Shown piece by piece: positions 18,074-25,214 of a stretch of DNA of 29,018 bases (within the stretch, counting starts at the first letter, position 1; every line of letters begins with the position of its first letter). The position numbers and the translations under genes were made by a program. Under the pieces are notes generated by a model. It was not told the origin of the DNA and did not search any database. It worked only from the letters and a program-made list of their open reading frames with translations. This DNA is from CBDUUP01 sp965370435 (GTDB taxonomy: Bacteria > Chloroflexota > Anaerolineae > Anaerolineales > UBA11579), in contig CBDUUP010000014.1 of assembly GCA_965370435.1 (NCBI GenBank), forward strand, positions 1 to 29,018. The letters run 5' to 3'.

Positions 18074-18963
18074 GCGAACTCCCCCGCCACGGCCTCCAGC
18101 AAGTTGAGGGCTTCCAGCACGGCCTCCCGCTGCAAGCAGACCGCATCGCCGAGCATGAAGGTGCGATAGCCCAGAGAGAGCAGGAAGCCCAGATCGCCGA
18201 TGTCGGCGGAGGCGGGGACGGGATCGAGGGCCAGGGAGTCGAAGATGCGGCTGGCGGCGACGGCGTTGGGGTCGGCGGCGAGGATGTCCCGCAGGGCGCT
18301 GATGATCCGGTGGGGACGGAGCACCTCCACGTAGAGGTCGCCCCGCCCGGCGATCAGGCGTCCTGGTATGTCTCCATGCTCCCGGATGAAGTCCAGCCCC
18401 CGTTGGCTTTCTATCTTCAGCATGACCTCCGCATCGGGGAGCAGACTTTTCACCTCTTCAACGTCGCTGAGGGCCTCGACGTAGGAGAGCATGACTCGTT
18501 TCAGCCCCAGGTCGCCCATAGCGGACAGGTAGGCGCGGTCGGTCTCGGTGAGGGTGCCTTCGATCTTCAGAGAGGGATGGACGATGTTGACCGACTCGCC
18601 CGGGCCGATGAGCCGCCGGGGGCCGTCCTCCAGGATGAGGCGGTCGCCGTCCACCGCGGCGACCCGGGCCAATTCGCTCCCGCTGGAGAAGAAGGCGTCC
18701 ACCGGGGTGTCCACCTGGATGGGGTGGCTGAGGCGCACCTCCGAATAGGGCGGGATAGCGGCCCCCACCACCCTAAGCTGGCGTCCCTTGAGGTCCACCC
18801 ACAGGGGCTTGGGGATGGCCTGGAAGCGTTGGAGAACCTCAGCAGGCCCCTCCCGAGCCGGCATCACGGTATTGAGCCGCAGACCGCTCACCAGGGGATG
18901 CGCGGCCACCTCCTCCAGGAAGGGGGCGTAGGGCGGGGCGGTCACAATCGCATGGACCTTCAT
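18070..18963 (-). CDS. Truncated pyruvate-kinase-like TIM-barrel protein
   Basis: The protein has 297 residues from ATG 18963; an upstream ATG at 18993 lies in a repeat with no ribosome site. The pattern follows pyruvate kinase. PLWVDLKGRQLR resembles the DlKGPeIR region. A small beta insert (about 75-130) sits where the B domain belongs. VMLKIESQRGL holds K183 and E185, AGRGDLYVEV holds D209, and ASRIFDSL replaces the ATQMLESM segment. The C-terminal allosteric domain is absent, and the insert is short. Normal pyruvate kinases have about 470 residues, so this is a divergent homologue whose reaction is unknown. A CitE/HpaI-type aldolase is the main alternative. It overlaps nadE by four bases. 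Confidence 0.65.
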   Translation of the reverse strand: MKVHAIVTAPPYAPFLEEVAAHPLVSGLRLNTVMPAREGPAEVLQRFQAIPKPLWVDLKGRQLRVVGAAIPPYSEVRLSHPIQVDTPVDAFFSSGSELARVAAVDGDRLILEDGPRRLIGPGESVNIVHPSLKIEGTLTETDRAYLSAMGDLGLKRVMLSYVEALSDVEEVKSLLPDAEVMLKIESQRGLDFIREHGDIPGRLIAGRGDLYVEVLRPHRIISALRDILAADPNAVAASRIFDSLALDPVPASADIGDLGFLLSLGYRTFMLGDAVCLQREAVLEALNLLEAVAGEFA

Positions 18964-18992
18964 CAGGGGATCCTTATCCAGTCGAAAAAACA

Positions 18993-19053
18993 TTAACCAC
19001 TAAGACACGAAGGCACTAAGAAAAAAATTGTTTTCTTAGTGTCTTGGTGGTAA
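18993..19053. repeat. Dispersed intergenic palindrome, family A copy 6
   Basis: The arms ttaaccactaagacac and cttagtgtcttggtgg surround an A/T-rich spacer between the vWA and pyruvate-kinase-like genes. It is the only large gap in that operon. Confidence 0.8.
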
Positions 19054-19070
19054 AAAAAATCGTGAAGCGC

Positions 19071-20033
19071 TTACAACTTCAAGGTGACGCCGCAGTAGGT
19101 GCAGCTAAACATACCTTCCGCATCCACGGGGACCGAGCCGCCGCAGCGAGGGCACACCACCACGATGGGCTTGCTCACCTGGGCGACTTTCTCCTCGCTC
19201 TGGCGAGCCCGCATGTTCTCCTGGAAATCGTCGAAATGACCCCAGGCCCGGGCCACCAGGCCCATAGCGTAATCCACGGCTCGCTGCTCGTCTTCGATGC
19301 GCATGATCTTCTGCTCGCCGATGGCTTTGCCCCACTGCTTGTCAATGGCGTCGCCGGACTTGCCGGAAGGCCGCCGCAGGAACCAGGTGTTCCAGGTTTG
19401 GGTGACCTGCTGCCAGGCCTCCAGGGCGTCCACGTTCCCGTTGGGCTTATCCCCCAGGTAATGGGAGATGGCGTCGGAGGAGACGGTGGGGTGCATGCTC
19501 ACGTCGCCGAAGACGATCATGAAGGGCGGCTCCTCGGCGTTGGGGACCTGGACGTGGGTGTTGACCCAGTGGGCGAAGAGGCCGTAGCTTTCGGGGGCGT
19601 CCCCGCCGCCGCCCTCCCCGTAGAGCGAATTGAGCAACTGCTCCAGGTCGAAGCCGCTGGCGAAGGTGGTGACCTGGAGGGGCCAGTGGTCCACTCGGGC
19701 GTCGCCGATGGCGACGAAGCATATCTCCAGGTCCTCCCGGTATTGGGAGAGGGTGTTGAAGAGCAGAGGCAGGCGGTCGAAGATCTCGGCGGGCCAACTG
19801 GACATCGAGCCGGTCACGTCCACGGCGACGATGAGGGGGTTGGCCGACTCGGTGCTGATCTGCTTCTTGGGGTCGATGATCTTCTCGTTGGGGCCGCCCC
19901 GGTCGGCGTAGGTGCGGGGGCCGTGGGCGGCGGCCCGTTTGGAGGCGGCTTTGCGTTTGGTTGCGCCGCGGGCGCCGTATTTATATTTGCCTTTGCCATA
20001 CCAACTGCTGGTGTCTTCGTCCCATGAATACAT
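19071..20033 (-). CDS. Von Willebrand factor A domain protein with C-terminal zinc ribbon
   Basis: The protein has 320 residues. A basic, Gly/Lys/Ala-rich N-terminus is followed by a vWA domain with the metal site (MIDAS) DVTGS at 72-76, GDARVDHWPLQ, and the Gly-rich acidic GGGGDAPESYG near 140-150, then the strand FMIVFGDVSMHP. The last 30 residues form a zinc ribbon (VVCPRCGG ... CTYCG). No signal peptide or membrane helix is seen, so it is probably cytosolic. GGAG six bases upstream fixes the start. It lies 10 bases after the NadM-type gene, so it is part of the NAD operon. vWA proteins usually scaffold complexes, but the partner is unknown. Confidence 0.85.
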   Translation of the reverse strand: MYSWDEDTSSWYGKGKYKYGARGATKRKAASKRAAAHGPRTYADRGGPNEKIIDPKKQISTESANPLIVAVDVTGSMSSWPAEIFDRLPLLFNTLSQYREDLEICFVAIGDARVDHWPLQVTTFASGFDLEQLLNSLYGEGGGGDAPESYGLFAHWVNTHVQVPNAEEPPFMIVFGDVSMHPTVSSDAISHYLGDKPNGNVDALEAWQQVTQTWNTWFLRRPSGKSGDAIDKQWGKAIGEQKIMRIEDEQRAVDYAMGLVARAWGHFDDFQENMRARQSEEKVAQVSKPIVVVCPRCGGSVPVDAEGMFSCTYCGVTLKL

Positions 20034-20043
20034 AGGGTCTCCT

Positions 20044-20592
20044 TTAGGGGGCGTCTAAGGCCAGGGTTTGCAGTCCGAACTCACGGCGGAAGCGGTCGTC
20101 CAGCTTCTTTTCCGCGATGTAGGTCTCGATCTCCGGGGGGACCATCTGTCGCCAGCCTTCGCCCAGGGCCATCTCTCTGCGGACCGTGGTCCCGTCCAGG
20201 GGGATCTTCTCCTCCTCGGGGACCAGCCGGACCGGGAGGAGGATGGGATAGTCCTCTTCCAGCAGGCTGGCGACGTAGGGGTTGGCGGTGACGAACAGGT
20301 CCAGCGGGCCGAACAGGTCCACCACCATCTCTCGCCAGCGGGGGCCGTCGTCCAGGTCGGGGACGGGGAGCGTGGTGTAGTTCTCCCGCCCGTCCAGGAC
20401 CAGCCGGATCATGTCTTGGGTCTCCTTGAGGGTGAAGGGGTTGCGCAGGTTGTGGCGGTTGGAACTGCCGATGCCGATGAGGGCTTGCTCGGCCCGGTCG
20501 CAGAGGGCGCGCAGCACGGGCGCGTGGCCCAGATGCACCGGCTTCCAGCGGGCCACCATGCCGATCCGCTTATAACGGTCTGGGGCGTTCAC
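20044..20592 (-). CDS. Archaeal-type nicotinamide-nucleotide adenylyltransferase (NadM-like)
   Basis: The protein has 182 residues from a GTG start with GGGGAG upstream. The nucleotidyltransferase motifs are present: WKPVHLGHAPVL carries the HxGH signature, IGIGSSNRHNLRNPFTLKE is the conserved NadM segment, the LPVPDLDD strand follows, and GTTVRREM stands where the ISSTxxR motif belongs. WRQMVPPEIETYI near the C-terminus matches the family's W-x-x-x-V-P block. The enzyme would join NMN (or NaMN) to ATP to give NAD (or NaAD). Co-location with nadE supports this. It begins five bases after the stop of the small gene upstream. Confidence 0.88.
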   Translation of the reverse strand: MNAPDRYKRIGMVARWKPVHLGHAPVLRALCDRAEQALIGIGSSNRHNLRNPFTLKETQDMIRLVLDGRENYTTLPVPDLDDGPRWREMVVDLFGPLDLFVTANPYVASLLEEDYPILLPVRLVPEEEKIPLDGTTVRREMALGEGWRQMVPPEIETYIAEKKLDDRFRREFGLQTLALDAP

Positions 20593-20597
20593 CAGAC

Positions 20598-20867
20598 CTA
20601 CTCCCCGGCGCCGTTCCCCTCATCCCCCTCTTCCATATCTATCGCCATCCACTTCTGATACCACTCCTCCCGCATCTCCCGGAAGAGCATCTCTTTGCTT
20701 TTGTTGAGCATCTCCTCCTCCGATTGGGCGGATTGGTCCACCACGAAGCTGACTTCGATGTCCTTTTGGTCCACGTCGTACAACGAAGACAGCACGCTGA
20801 GGGCGGTGACGAAGGTCTCCTGGTCCAGGGCCTTGGCTGAGGGGATTTCGAATTTCACTGACGACAT
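20598..20867 (-). CDS. Small acidic hypothetical protein, first gene of the NAD operon
   Basis: The protein has 89 residues and is not recognised. The N-terminal half looks alpha/beta (VKFEIPSAKALDQETFVTAL, then DIEVSFVVDQ), the middle is a charged helix (EEMLNKSKEMLFREMREEW), and the tail is acidic and disordered (EEGDEGNGAGE). A strong GGAGG seven to eight bases from the ATG supports translation. It is followed at five bases by the NadM-like gene, so it shares that transcript. It could be a subunit or regulator; no function can be assigned. Confidence 0.7.
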   Translation of the reverse strand: MSSVKFEIPSAKALDQETFVTALSVLSSLYDVDQKDIEVSFVVDQSAQSEEEMLNKSKEMLFREMREEWYQKWMAIDMEEGDEGNGAGE

Positions 20868-20950
20868 AGACGATCCTCCGGGCTTGGGGAAATTTTACTG
20901 AGTATAACCGATTTTGGGGGGAGGGGAATGGAGGGGTAAGAAGTTAAGAT

Positions 20951-21724
20951 CTAGATCAAGCTACTAGGGATAGAAGGATTTATGTCAACTACAGTCACCT
21001 TTATAACCCCTATTTCCAATTGAATAATTTCTGGCAAATCAATTTTTCTTTCTGGTGGGCGAGAATCAATTACTAGCAGATGCCCCTCTCTTCGTCCTTC
21101 AGTTCTCATATATTGCTCAAGTTGGCTTGGGCCCTCAAATTGCCCAGTGATGACTTTCATTTCAACTAGATGAAGAACGCTGGTGAAAACAACGCCAACA
21201 TCCACATAGCCAATTCCTGACAGCAGTTCTCGAATGACAATTCCCTTACCGTCAAGCACACCATAGGCAAATGTTCCAAATAATGATTGGGCAATTCCTT
21301 CAGGTCTCGATTTTAATTTTAGCTTCTTTCGTGATTTCCAAAATCCGTCTATTCCTCTTGCTTCAACGGCTCTTTTGAATAAATTTAGCAAGGATGAAAT
21401 TGACCGACGAGATGATTTTTGGATTTCTCTTTTTTCTTTTTCGAGTCCCCCTGGGAAAGATGAGTCAGGATTTTGGAGTTTTTTTTTAAACTGGCTATCT
21501 AAACGCTCAAGTAATTGCTTCTCAAATTCTGCACGGTTATCAATATCATTGTTTTGGAAAAAAATTGTCCTAACGCGTCTCATCCTCCGCTGGAAATCTT
21601 CAGGAGTCATTACCGCCCTTTCATGGAAATATAATTTCGCAAGCTGAACAGCATAGGTGTCAGAGACAGCTAGATTCCGTCGATTGAAGTAGTCTTCAAG
21701 ATAAGCCTGAATAGAATATAACAT
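20951..21724 (-). CDS. PD-(D/E)XK nuclease-like protein
   Basis: The protein has 257 residues. The N-terminal 150 residues are helical and basic and are not recognised. The C-terminal part has the PD-(D/E)XK pattern: SGIGYVDVGVVF with D175, a strand HLVEMKVITG with E188 and K190, then QLEQYMRTEGRREG and the strand HLLVID. This matches nuclease-fold domains that end with a QxxxY helix. The gene is AT-rich, like the HTH genes upstream and unlike the NAD operon downstream. Spacing to the HTH gene is 211 bases and contains a structured palindromic element. A defence or mobile-element role is an inference; DNA cleavage is not shown. Confidence 0.65.
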   Translation of the reverse strand: MLYSIQAYLEDYFNRRNLAVSDTYAVQLAKLYFHERAVMTPEDFQRRMRRVRTIFFQNNDIDNRAEFEKQLLERLDSQFKKKLQNPDSSFPGGLEKEKREIQKSSRRSISSLLNLFKRAVEARGIDGFWKSRKKLKLKSRPEGIAQSLFGTFAYGVLDGKGIVIRELLSGIGYVDVGVVFTSVLHLVEMKVITGQFEGPSQLEQYMRTEGRREGHLLVIDSRPPERKIDLPEIIQLEIGVIKVTVVDINPSIPSSLI

Positions 21725-21806
21725 GCTAAATCCATAACGGAACGATTGTTCTATAAAATTATATCACATTTCATATTGGGCAATCACTTGATTATTATGG
21801 TTCTCG

Positions 21807-21920
21807 GGGAATTGACGTAGTTTACAAATGTTCTATACTAATATGTGGGTGTAAGTTAACCAAAACACCCATATCTAGCGGTTGAAAAGCTAGATTTTGG
21901 AGCCGACCACGTCAACTCCC
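21807..21920 (-). other. Structured palindromic element, possible RNA or leader
   Basis: Read on the minus strand, GGGAGTTGACGTGG (21920-21907) pairs over 14 positions with CTACGTCAATTCCC (21820-21807), allowing two G-U pairs. This closes two inner hairpins: ATCTAGC/GCTAGAT with loop TTTTCAACC, and ATATGGGTGT with ACACCCACATAT. The two loops share a complementary GGTT/AACC. The multi-branch form and the G-U preference for one strand suggest an RNA in the sense of the flanking genes. It ends 82 bases before the nuclease-like start. There is no U run, so it is not a plain terminator. Confidence 0.45.
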
Positions 21921-21935
21921 AAAGAGCCATTATTA

Positions 21936-22358
21936 TTACTTAACAGGAATTCCATTTTTGTCAAGGTTGTGTTCTTTCATCAAGAATCGCGAGATTCTCA
22001 AGGTGCGATCAATTGATTTTTTCCCCCAGTATTTTTTTCCGCTATCTCTTTCAATAACTTCTAATACACCCTCTCTCTGAAGTTCGTTTAATGCTGTACT
22101 AACATTGGATGGCTTTAGTTGTAGCAATTTAGCAATATCTTGAACAGACCGGTTACCGTTAGCCGCTAGGTATATTTGAACTCTCCTCACACTTCTACCG
22201 AACACTTTCTTAACGCTCTCAAAATGTTGTTGTTCATTGGCTCGTAAAGAGAAAGCTAATGTCTGCTCAATAGAATCAACTTTATGTTCTACGTTACTCA
22301 TGCGACGTAGAAATTGTTGATCTCTATCTTCTGTCGGGGATTTCTTCTTTTTATTCAT
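21936..22358 (-). CDS. Winged helix-turn-helix protein (140 aa)
   Basis: The protein has 140 residues. A basic start (MNKKKKSP) leads to a coiled-coil-like helix (NVEHKVDSIEQTLAFSLRAN) and then a winged HTH (RSVQDIAKLLQLKPSNVSTA, then REGVLEVIERDSGKKYWGKK) of MarR/ArsR-like pattern. It is the last of four small minus-strand genes likely transcribed from the promoter near 23,380. No good Shine-Dalgarno is seen. It probably binds DNA; its targets are unknown. Confidence 0.7.
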   Translation of the reverse strand: MNKKKKSPTEDRDQQFLRRMSNVEHKVDSIEQTLAFSLRANEQQHFESVKKVFGRSVRRVQIYLAANGNRSVQDIAKLLQLKPSNVSTALNELQREGVLEVIERDSGKKYWGKKSIDRTLRISRFLMKEHNLDKNGIPVK

Positions 22359-22409
22359 AGCTATGTGTTTTCGATACTGAATAACAAATTATATGTTTTC
22401 TCACTATAC

Positions 22410-22793
22410 TTATTCATCACTGACGAAGTTAGGTGGAGATTTTATAAGCATAAGATCAAGAAAAGAGAATTTTTTTCTAAACTGCCCTTGTTTACCAACC
22501 TTTTCGACAATCCCAAATTTTTCTTCCCATGTTCTCCACCAAGTTGAAATTGTCTTTTGGTCAACACCTACAAGAGAACCAATCTCACGTGTGCTTCTTT
22601 TACCATCCGATAGTTCATACGCACGCAATTGTTTTTCGTTTTTAAAAACACGAATCAACATATCTTCTAATAGTGGTTGAGCTATGACTTTCAACAGAAC
22701 TTCAATGTTGATGTTCTGTTGTTTCAGCTCAGTGAAATCGCCCAATATTTTTTGTAGAACGTCTAAGTTATTCCCTGTATCAGATTCAGTCAT
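22410..22793 (-). CDS. HTH protein (127 aa)
   Basis: ATG at 22793 is chosen; an in-frame GTG at 22811 would add six residues, and neither has a strong ribosome site. The N-terminal half is helical and may form a coiled coil (LQKILGDFTELKQQNINIEV). An HTH follows (GKRSTREIGSLVGVDQKTIS, then TWWRTWEEKFGIVEKV). The plan, a coiled coil then HTH, matches its neighbours. The product is probably a DNA-binding regulator or adaptor of unknown target. Confidence 0.65.
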   Translation of the reverse strand: MTESDTGNNLDVLQKILGDFTELKQQNINIEVLLKVIAQPLLEDMLIRVFKNEKQLRAYELSDGKRSTREIGSLVGVDQKTISTWWRTWEEKFGIVEKVGKQGQFRKKFSFLDLMLIKSPPNFVSDE

Positions 22794-22854
22794 TTGCGTT
22801 TCTTGAAACACATATTCACTGTATTAGCATAGAACAAGATTCTGAAATTACATA

Positions 22855-23067
22855 CTATTTTTTCTTCTTTTTCGATTCCGTTATCCGTGCACTGACAGTA
22901 CTAACAGGTCTTCCCAGAACAACTGCAATTTCTGCTGATTTCATGCCAAATTTATTTAGCAGTGGTGCCGCTTCTGTAACAGTCATTCCATCTGTCGTTT
23001 GGTACGCCAATATATTTATTAAGATACCTAACTTCCGTTCAATTTCCTGAAAGTTTTCTGCTGTCAT
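22855..23067 (-). CDS. Small sigma-region-4-like HTH protein (70 aa)
   Basis: The protein has 70 residues. The first helix (IERKLGILINILAYQ) is amphipathic. The remainder is a sigma-70-region-4-like HTH (KFGMKSAEIAVVLGRPVSTV) ending in a basic tail of five lysines. Proteins of this shape, a short helix plus a region-4-like HTH and Lys tail, are known in archaea and Chloroflexota, but their role is unclear. A strong GGAGG lies seven bases upstream of the ATG. It follows the first gene of the cluster by 15 bases. Confidence 0.7.
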   Translation of the reverse strand: MTAENFQEIERKLGILINILAYQTTDGMTVTEAAPLLNKFGMKSAEIAVVLGRPVSTVSARITESKKKKK

Positions 23068-23082
23068 GAGACTTCCTCCAAG

Positions 23083-23301
23083 TCATTTATTTTTGGGGTT
23101 CTTTTTCTTCTTGAGTTTCTGTCTTGCATCGCGAATTGACTGAACTGCAACGTTGCATACTTGTGCTTTTAGAGCATCAGGTAAATTAAATCGATCAAGT
23201 ATCTCAACTTGTTTCGCTAGGCCATCGATATCTTTGATACAAAGATATGCAAGCATAAGAGTTTCGGGGTTGATTTGTTGTTGGTTATTTTTTTTTGTCA
23301 T
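23083..23301 (-). CDS. Small basic-tailed protein (72 aa), first gene of the HTH cluster
   Basis: The protein has 72 residues. It is helical (LMLAYLCIKDIDGLAKQVEI, LDRFNLPDALKAQVCNVAV) with a Lys-rich tail, and similar in design to the next gene's product, though an HTH is not obvious. AAAGGAGGG eight bases upstream is an excellent ribosome site, and a promoter candidate lies at 23365-23393. The family is not recognised. The design suggests a partner of the HTH proteins. Confidence 0.65.
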   Translation of the reverse strand: MTKKNNQQQINPETLMLAYLCIKDIDGLAKQVEILDRFNLPDALKAQVCNVAVQSIRDARQKLKKKKNPKNK

Positions 23302-23364
23302 TATTTAACCCTCCTTTGTTGGTGAGTTGTCAACTGCGATGCAAAGAGGAAGTAGTTTCATACC

Positions 23365-23393
23365 TTTATACATTAATCTTATGAATAATGCAA
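23365..23393 (-). promoter_or_regulatory. Promoter candidate for the HTH cluster
   Basis: On the minus strand TTGCAT (23393-23388) and TATAAA (23370-23365) are 17 bases apart. The -10 matches five of six, the -35 three of six. The leader to the first start codon would be about 57 bases. Confidence 0.5.
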
Positions 23394-23531
23394 CCCAAAT
23401 GGCATACATTTTAACAATACTCATAAGAACAAAAATTCTATTTTTCTTAGTGAACCTTATCGAAAAGGAACAATCAATCTATTTAGTACCATTCCCTCGG
23501 TGATGCATTTCGAAGTCGCAATTCAAGGCAT

Positions 23532-23618
23532 ACACCTCCCCCACCCATATTTCTTTCCATCTTTCCATCTTGTTAACCTTAACAAGGGAGTCAAGATGGA
23601 AAGATTTTAAGGCATACT
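23532..23618 (+). repeat. 87-bp direct repeat, copy 1
   Basis: It differs from copy 2 (23811-23897) at one of 87 positions. Each copy holds two competing hairpins: ctttccatcttg with caagatggaaag (12 bp), and cttgttaa with ttaacaag (8 bp, two-base loop). It lies in the 700-base gene-free stretch between the HTH cluster and the Fic gene. Confidence 0.9.
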
Positions 23619-23651
23619 GCCCCGTTTCACCCGTCTTTACCCCCCTTTAAC

Positions 23652-23743
23652 CCTTGTCTCCTGTGTCCTCTGTGTCTCCTGATTGAGTTTATCATATATA
23701 TCCTATTATTAAGTCAGAGGACACAGGGGACACAGAGGACAAT
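23652..23743 (+). repeat. Long imperfect inverted repeat (ctgtgtcctctgtgtc type)
   Basis: Arms of 30 bases (23652-23681 and 23714-23743) match at 24 positions, rising to 27 with G-U pairs in plus-strand RNA, around a 32-base AT-rich loop. It sits between the two 87-bp repeats. No open frame is found here. Confidence 0.75.
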
Positions 23744-23810
23744 GGATAATGCGGGATTGGCCTTGTCCAGGGGGAAAAATGGTCGTTTCGCAAGGGGAAA
23801 ATCAAGATGG

Positions 23811-23897
23811 ACACCTCCCCCACCAATATTTCTTTCCATCTTTCCATCTTGTTAACCTTAACAAGGGAGTCAAGATGGAAAGATTTTAAGGCATACT
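23811..23897 (+). repeat. 87-bp direct repeat, copy 2
   Basis: This is the second near-identical copy, with the same nested hairpins. It lies just upstream of the Fic promoter region. A shorter piece of the same sequence (tcaagatgg) directly precedes it at 23802. Confidence 0.9.
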
Positions 23898-23935
23898 ATC
23901 CCCGCTCCATCCGCCTTTGATGGGGCAAACAGCGC

Positions 23936-23990
23936 TTGCGCTATTAACACTTATTGGGTAAAATGTTAATAGCGATCCGCTTATTAACAC
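23936..23990 (+). promoter_or_regulatory. Fic promoter with palindromic operator
   Basis: TTGCGC (23936-23941) and TAAAAT (23959-23964) are 17 bases apart. An 11-bp perfect inverted repeat, CGCTATTAACA (23939-23949) and TGTTAATAGCG (23964-23974), brackets the spacer and touches both hexamers. A third half-site TATTAACAC recurs at 23982-23990, just before the ribosome site. This suggests repression by a dimeric regulator, possibly the Fic protein's own winged helix. Confidence 0.6.
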
Positions 23991-24002
23991 TTAGGAAGCC
24001 GA

Positions 24003-25169
24003 ATGAAACGCAGTGAATTCAATCAAAACGCCTCAGGGAAGCTCATTCAGACCTCTTCAGGGCATCTGGCGTTTGTTCCTGCCCCTCTGCCGCCGCAGAT
24101 CAGATGGTCAGGTGAACTGCCCGCGCTGCAATCCAAGGCTGACCGCAGTCTGGCGCAATTGGCTCAAGTTGGAGCTTCCTTCCCTGCCCCACACGTGGTC
24201 GTGTATCCTTTCATCCGGCAGGAGGCGGTGCTTTCTTCCCGGATCGAGGGCACCCGCACCTCCCTGCAAGAGTTGTACGTCTATGAAGCCCGGCAGCTTT
24301 CACGTATTGAAAATGCCGATGCCCATGAAGTCCATAATTATGTCAAAACCCTGGAGTATGGCCTGGACAGGTTGAATACCTTGCCAGTCAGCCAACGCCT
24401 CATACGTGAACTGCATGCCAGGCTGATGGAAAGCGTGCGGGGCGAATTCTTCACCCCGGGTGAATTCAGGCGCAGCCAAAACTGGATCGGCGCGCCAGGG
24501 GCAACCCTTGAAACCGCCACCTATGTCCCCCCGCCGGTCGTCCAAATGCATACTGCTTTGTCAGACCTGGAAAAATTCATTCACCAACCTTCAGATATTC
24601 CCCCACTCATCCAGACCGGTTTAGTGCACTACCAATTTGAAGCCATCCACCCCTTTCTGGATGGCAATGGCCGGGTCGGGCGGTTGCTGGTCAGTTTGTT
24701 ATTGTGCGCCTGGGATCTACTTCCCCAACCATTATTGTACTTGAGCGCCCACTTTGAAGCCCACCGACAGCAATATTACGACCACCTGCTGGCAGTCAGC
24801 CAAACCGGTGATTGGGAAGGATGGTTGGGCTTCTTCCTCCAGGGTGTATATCAACAAGCCCGCGAATCAACCACTCGGCTGCATCGTCTGGAGCATGTCC
24901 GGGGGCAATATCAAGAATTGGTTGCTGGAGAACGCACCCGAGCGACCTTGCAGGAAGCGATAGACTACCTAATCGGGCAACCCATCACCACTGTGCGCCA
25001 GTTCCAGGCCGGTTTGGGGATGAGCAATTATGTCACCGCTCAACGGAATATTGCAAAACTGATCGAACTTGGAATTCTGCAACAGATCGGCTCCCAAGAA
25101 CGAGACCGCACCTACGGCGCACTTGAGATCCTACAAGTGATCGAAGGCGAAATAGAGATCGAAGATTAG
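24003..25169 (+). CDS. Fic family protein with inhibitory motif and C-terminal winged helix
   Basis: The protein has 388 residues. The N-terminal region carries the inhibitory motif S78-S-R-I-E82-G83, matching (S/T)xxxE(G/N) of class II Fic proteins, whose Glu blocks ATP binding. The catalytic Fic motif HPFLDGNGRVGR is at 216-227 and complete. The C-terminal 60 residues form a winged HTH (TVRQFQAGLGMSNYVTAQRN, then ELGILQQIG). Fic enzymes usually AMPylate proteins. Self-regulation of transcription is common in HTH-Fic proteins and fits the operator upstream. AGGAAG lies about five bases from the ATG. Codon use is closer to the GC-rich genes than to the AT-rich cluster before it. Confidence 0.93.
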   Translation: MKRSEFNQNASGKLIQTSSGHLAFVPAPLPPQIRWSGELPALQSKADRSLAQLAQVGASFPAPHVVVYPFIRQEAVLSSRIEGTRTSLQELYVYEARQLSRIENADAHEVHNYVKTLEYGLDRLNTLPVSQRLIRELHARLMESVRGEFFTPGEFRRSQNWIGAPGATLETATYVPPPVVQMHTALSDLEKFIHQPSDIPPLIQTGLVHYQFEAIHPFLDGNGRVGRLLVSLLLCAWDLLPQPLLYLSAHFEAHRQQYYDHLLAVSQTGDWEGWLGFFLQGVYQQARESTTRLHRLEHVRGQYQELVAGERTRATLQEAIDYLIGQPITTVRQFQAGLGMSNYVTAQRNIAKLIELGILQQIGSQERDRTYGALEILQVIEGEIEIED

Positions 25170-25214
25170 GTAGATTCTAGGCATAAAGGTTTTAAGCATA
25201 CCCACGCATCAAAA

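Noticed and set aside
18310..18996. 228-residue plus-strand open frame
   Set aside because: It mirrors the pyruvate-kinase-like gene and shows only low-complexity Gly/Val/His-rich sequence.
19044..20027. 327-residue plus-strand open frame
   Set aside because: It is antisense to the vWA gene, whose motifs (DVTGS, zinc ribbon) and ribosome site are clear. The frame is a by-product of GC-rich codon use.
21807..21920. tRNA or simple terminator
   Set aside because: It has no CCA-type acceptor or anticodon arm layout and no T run after the stem.
23532..23897. Insertion sequence ends
   Set aside because: The two 87-bp copies are in direct orientation, no transposase frame lies between them, and no target duplication is visible.
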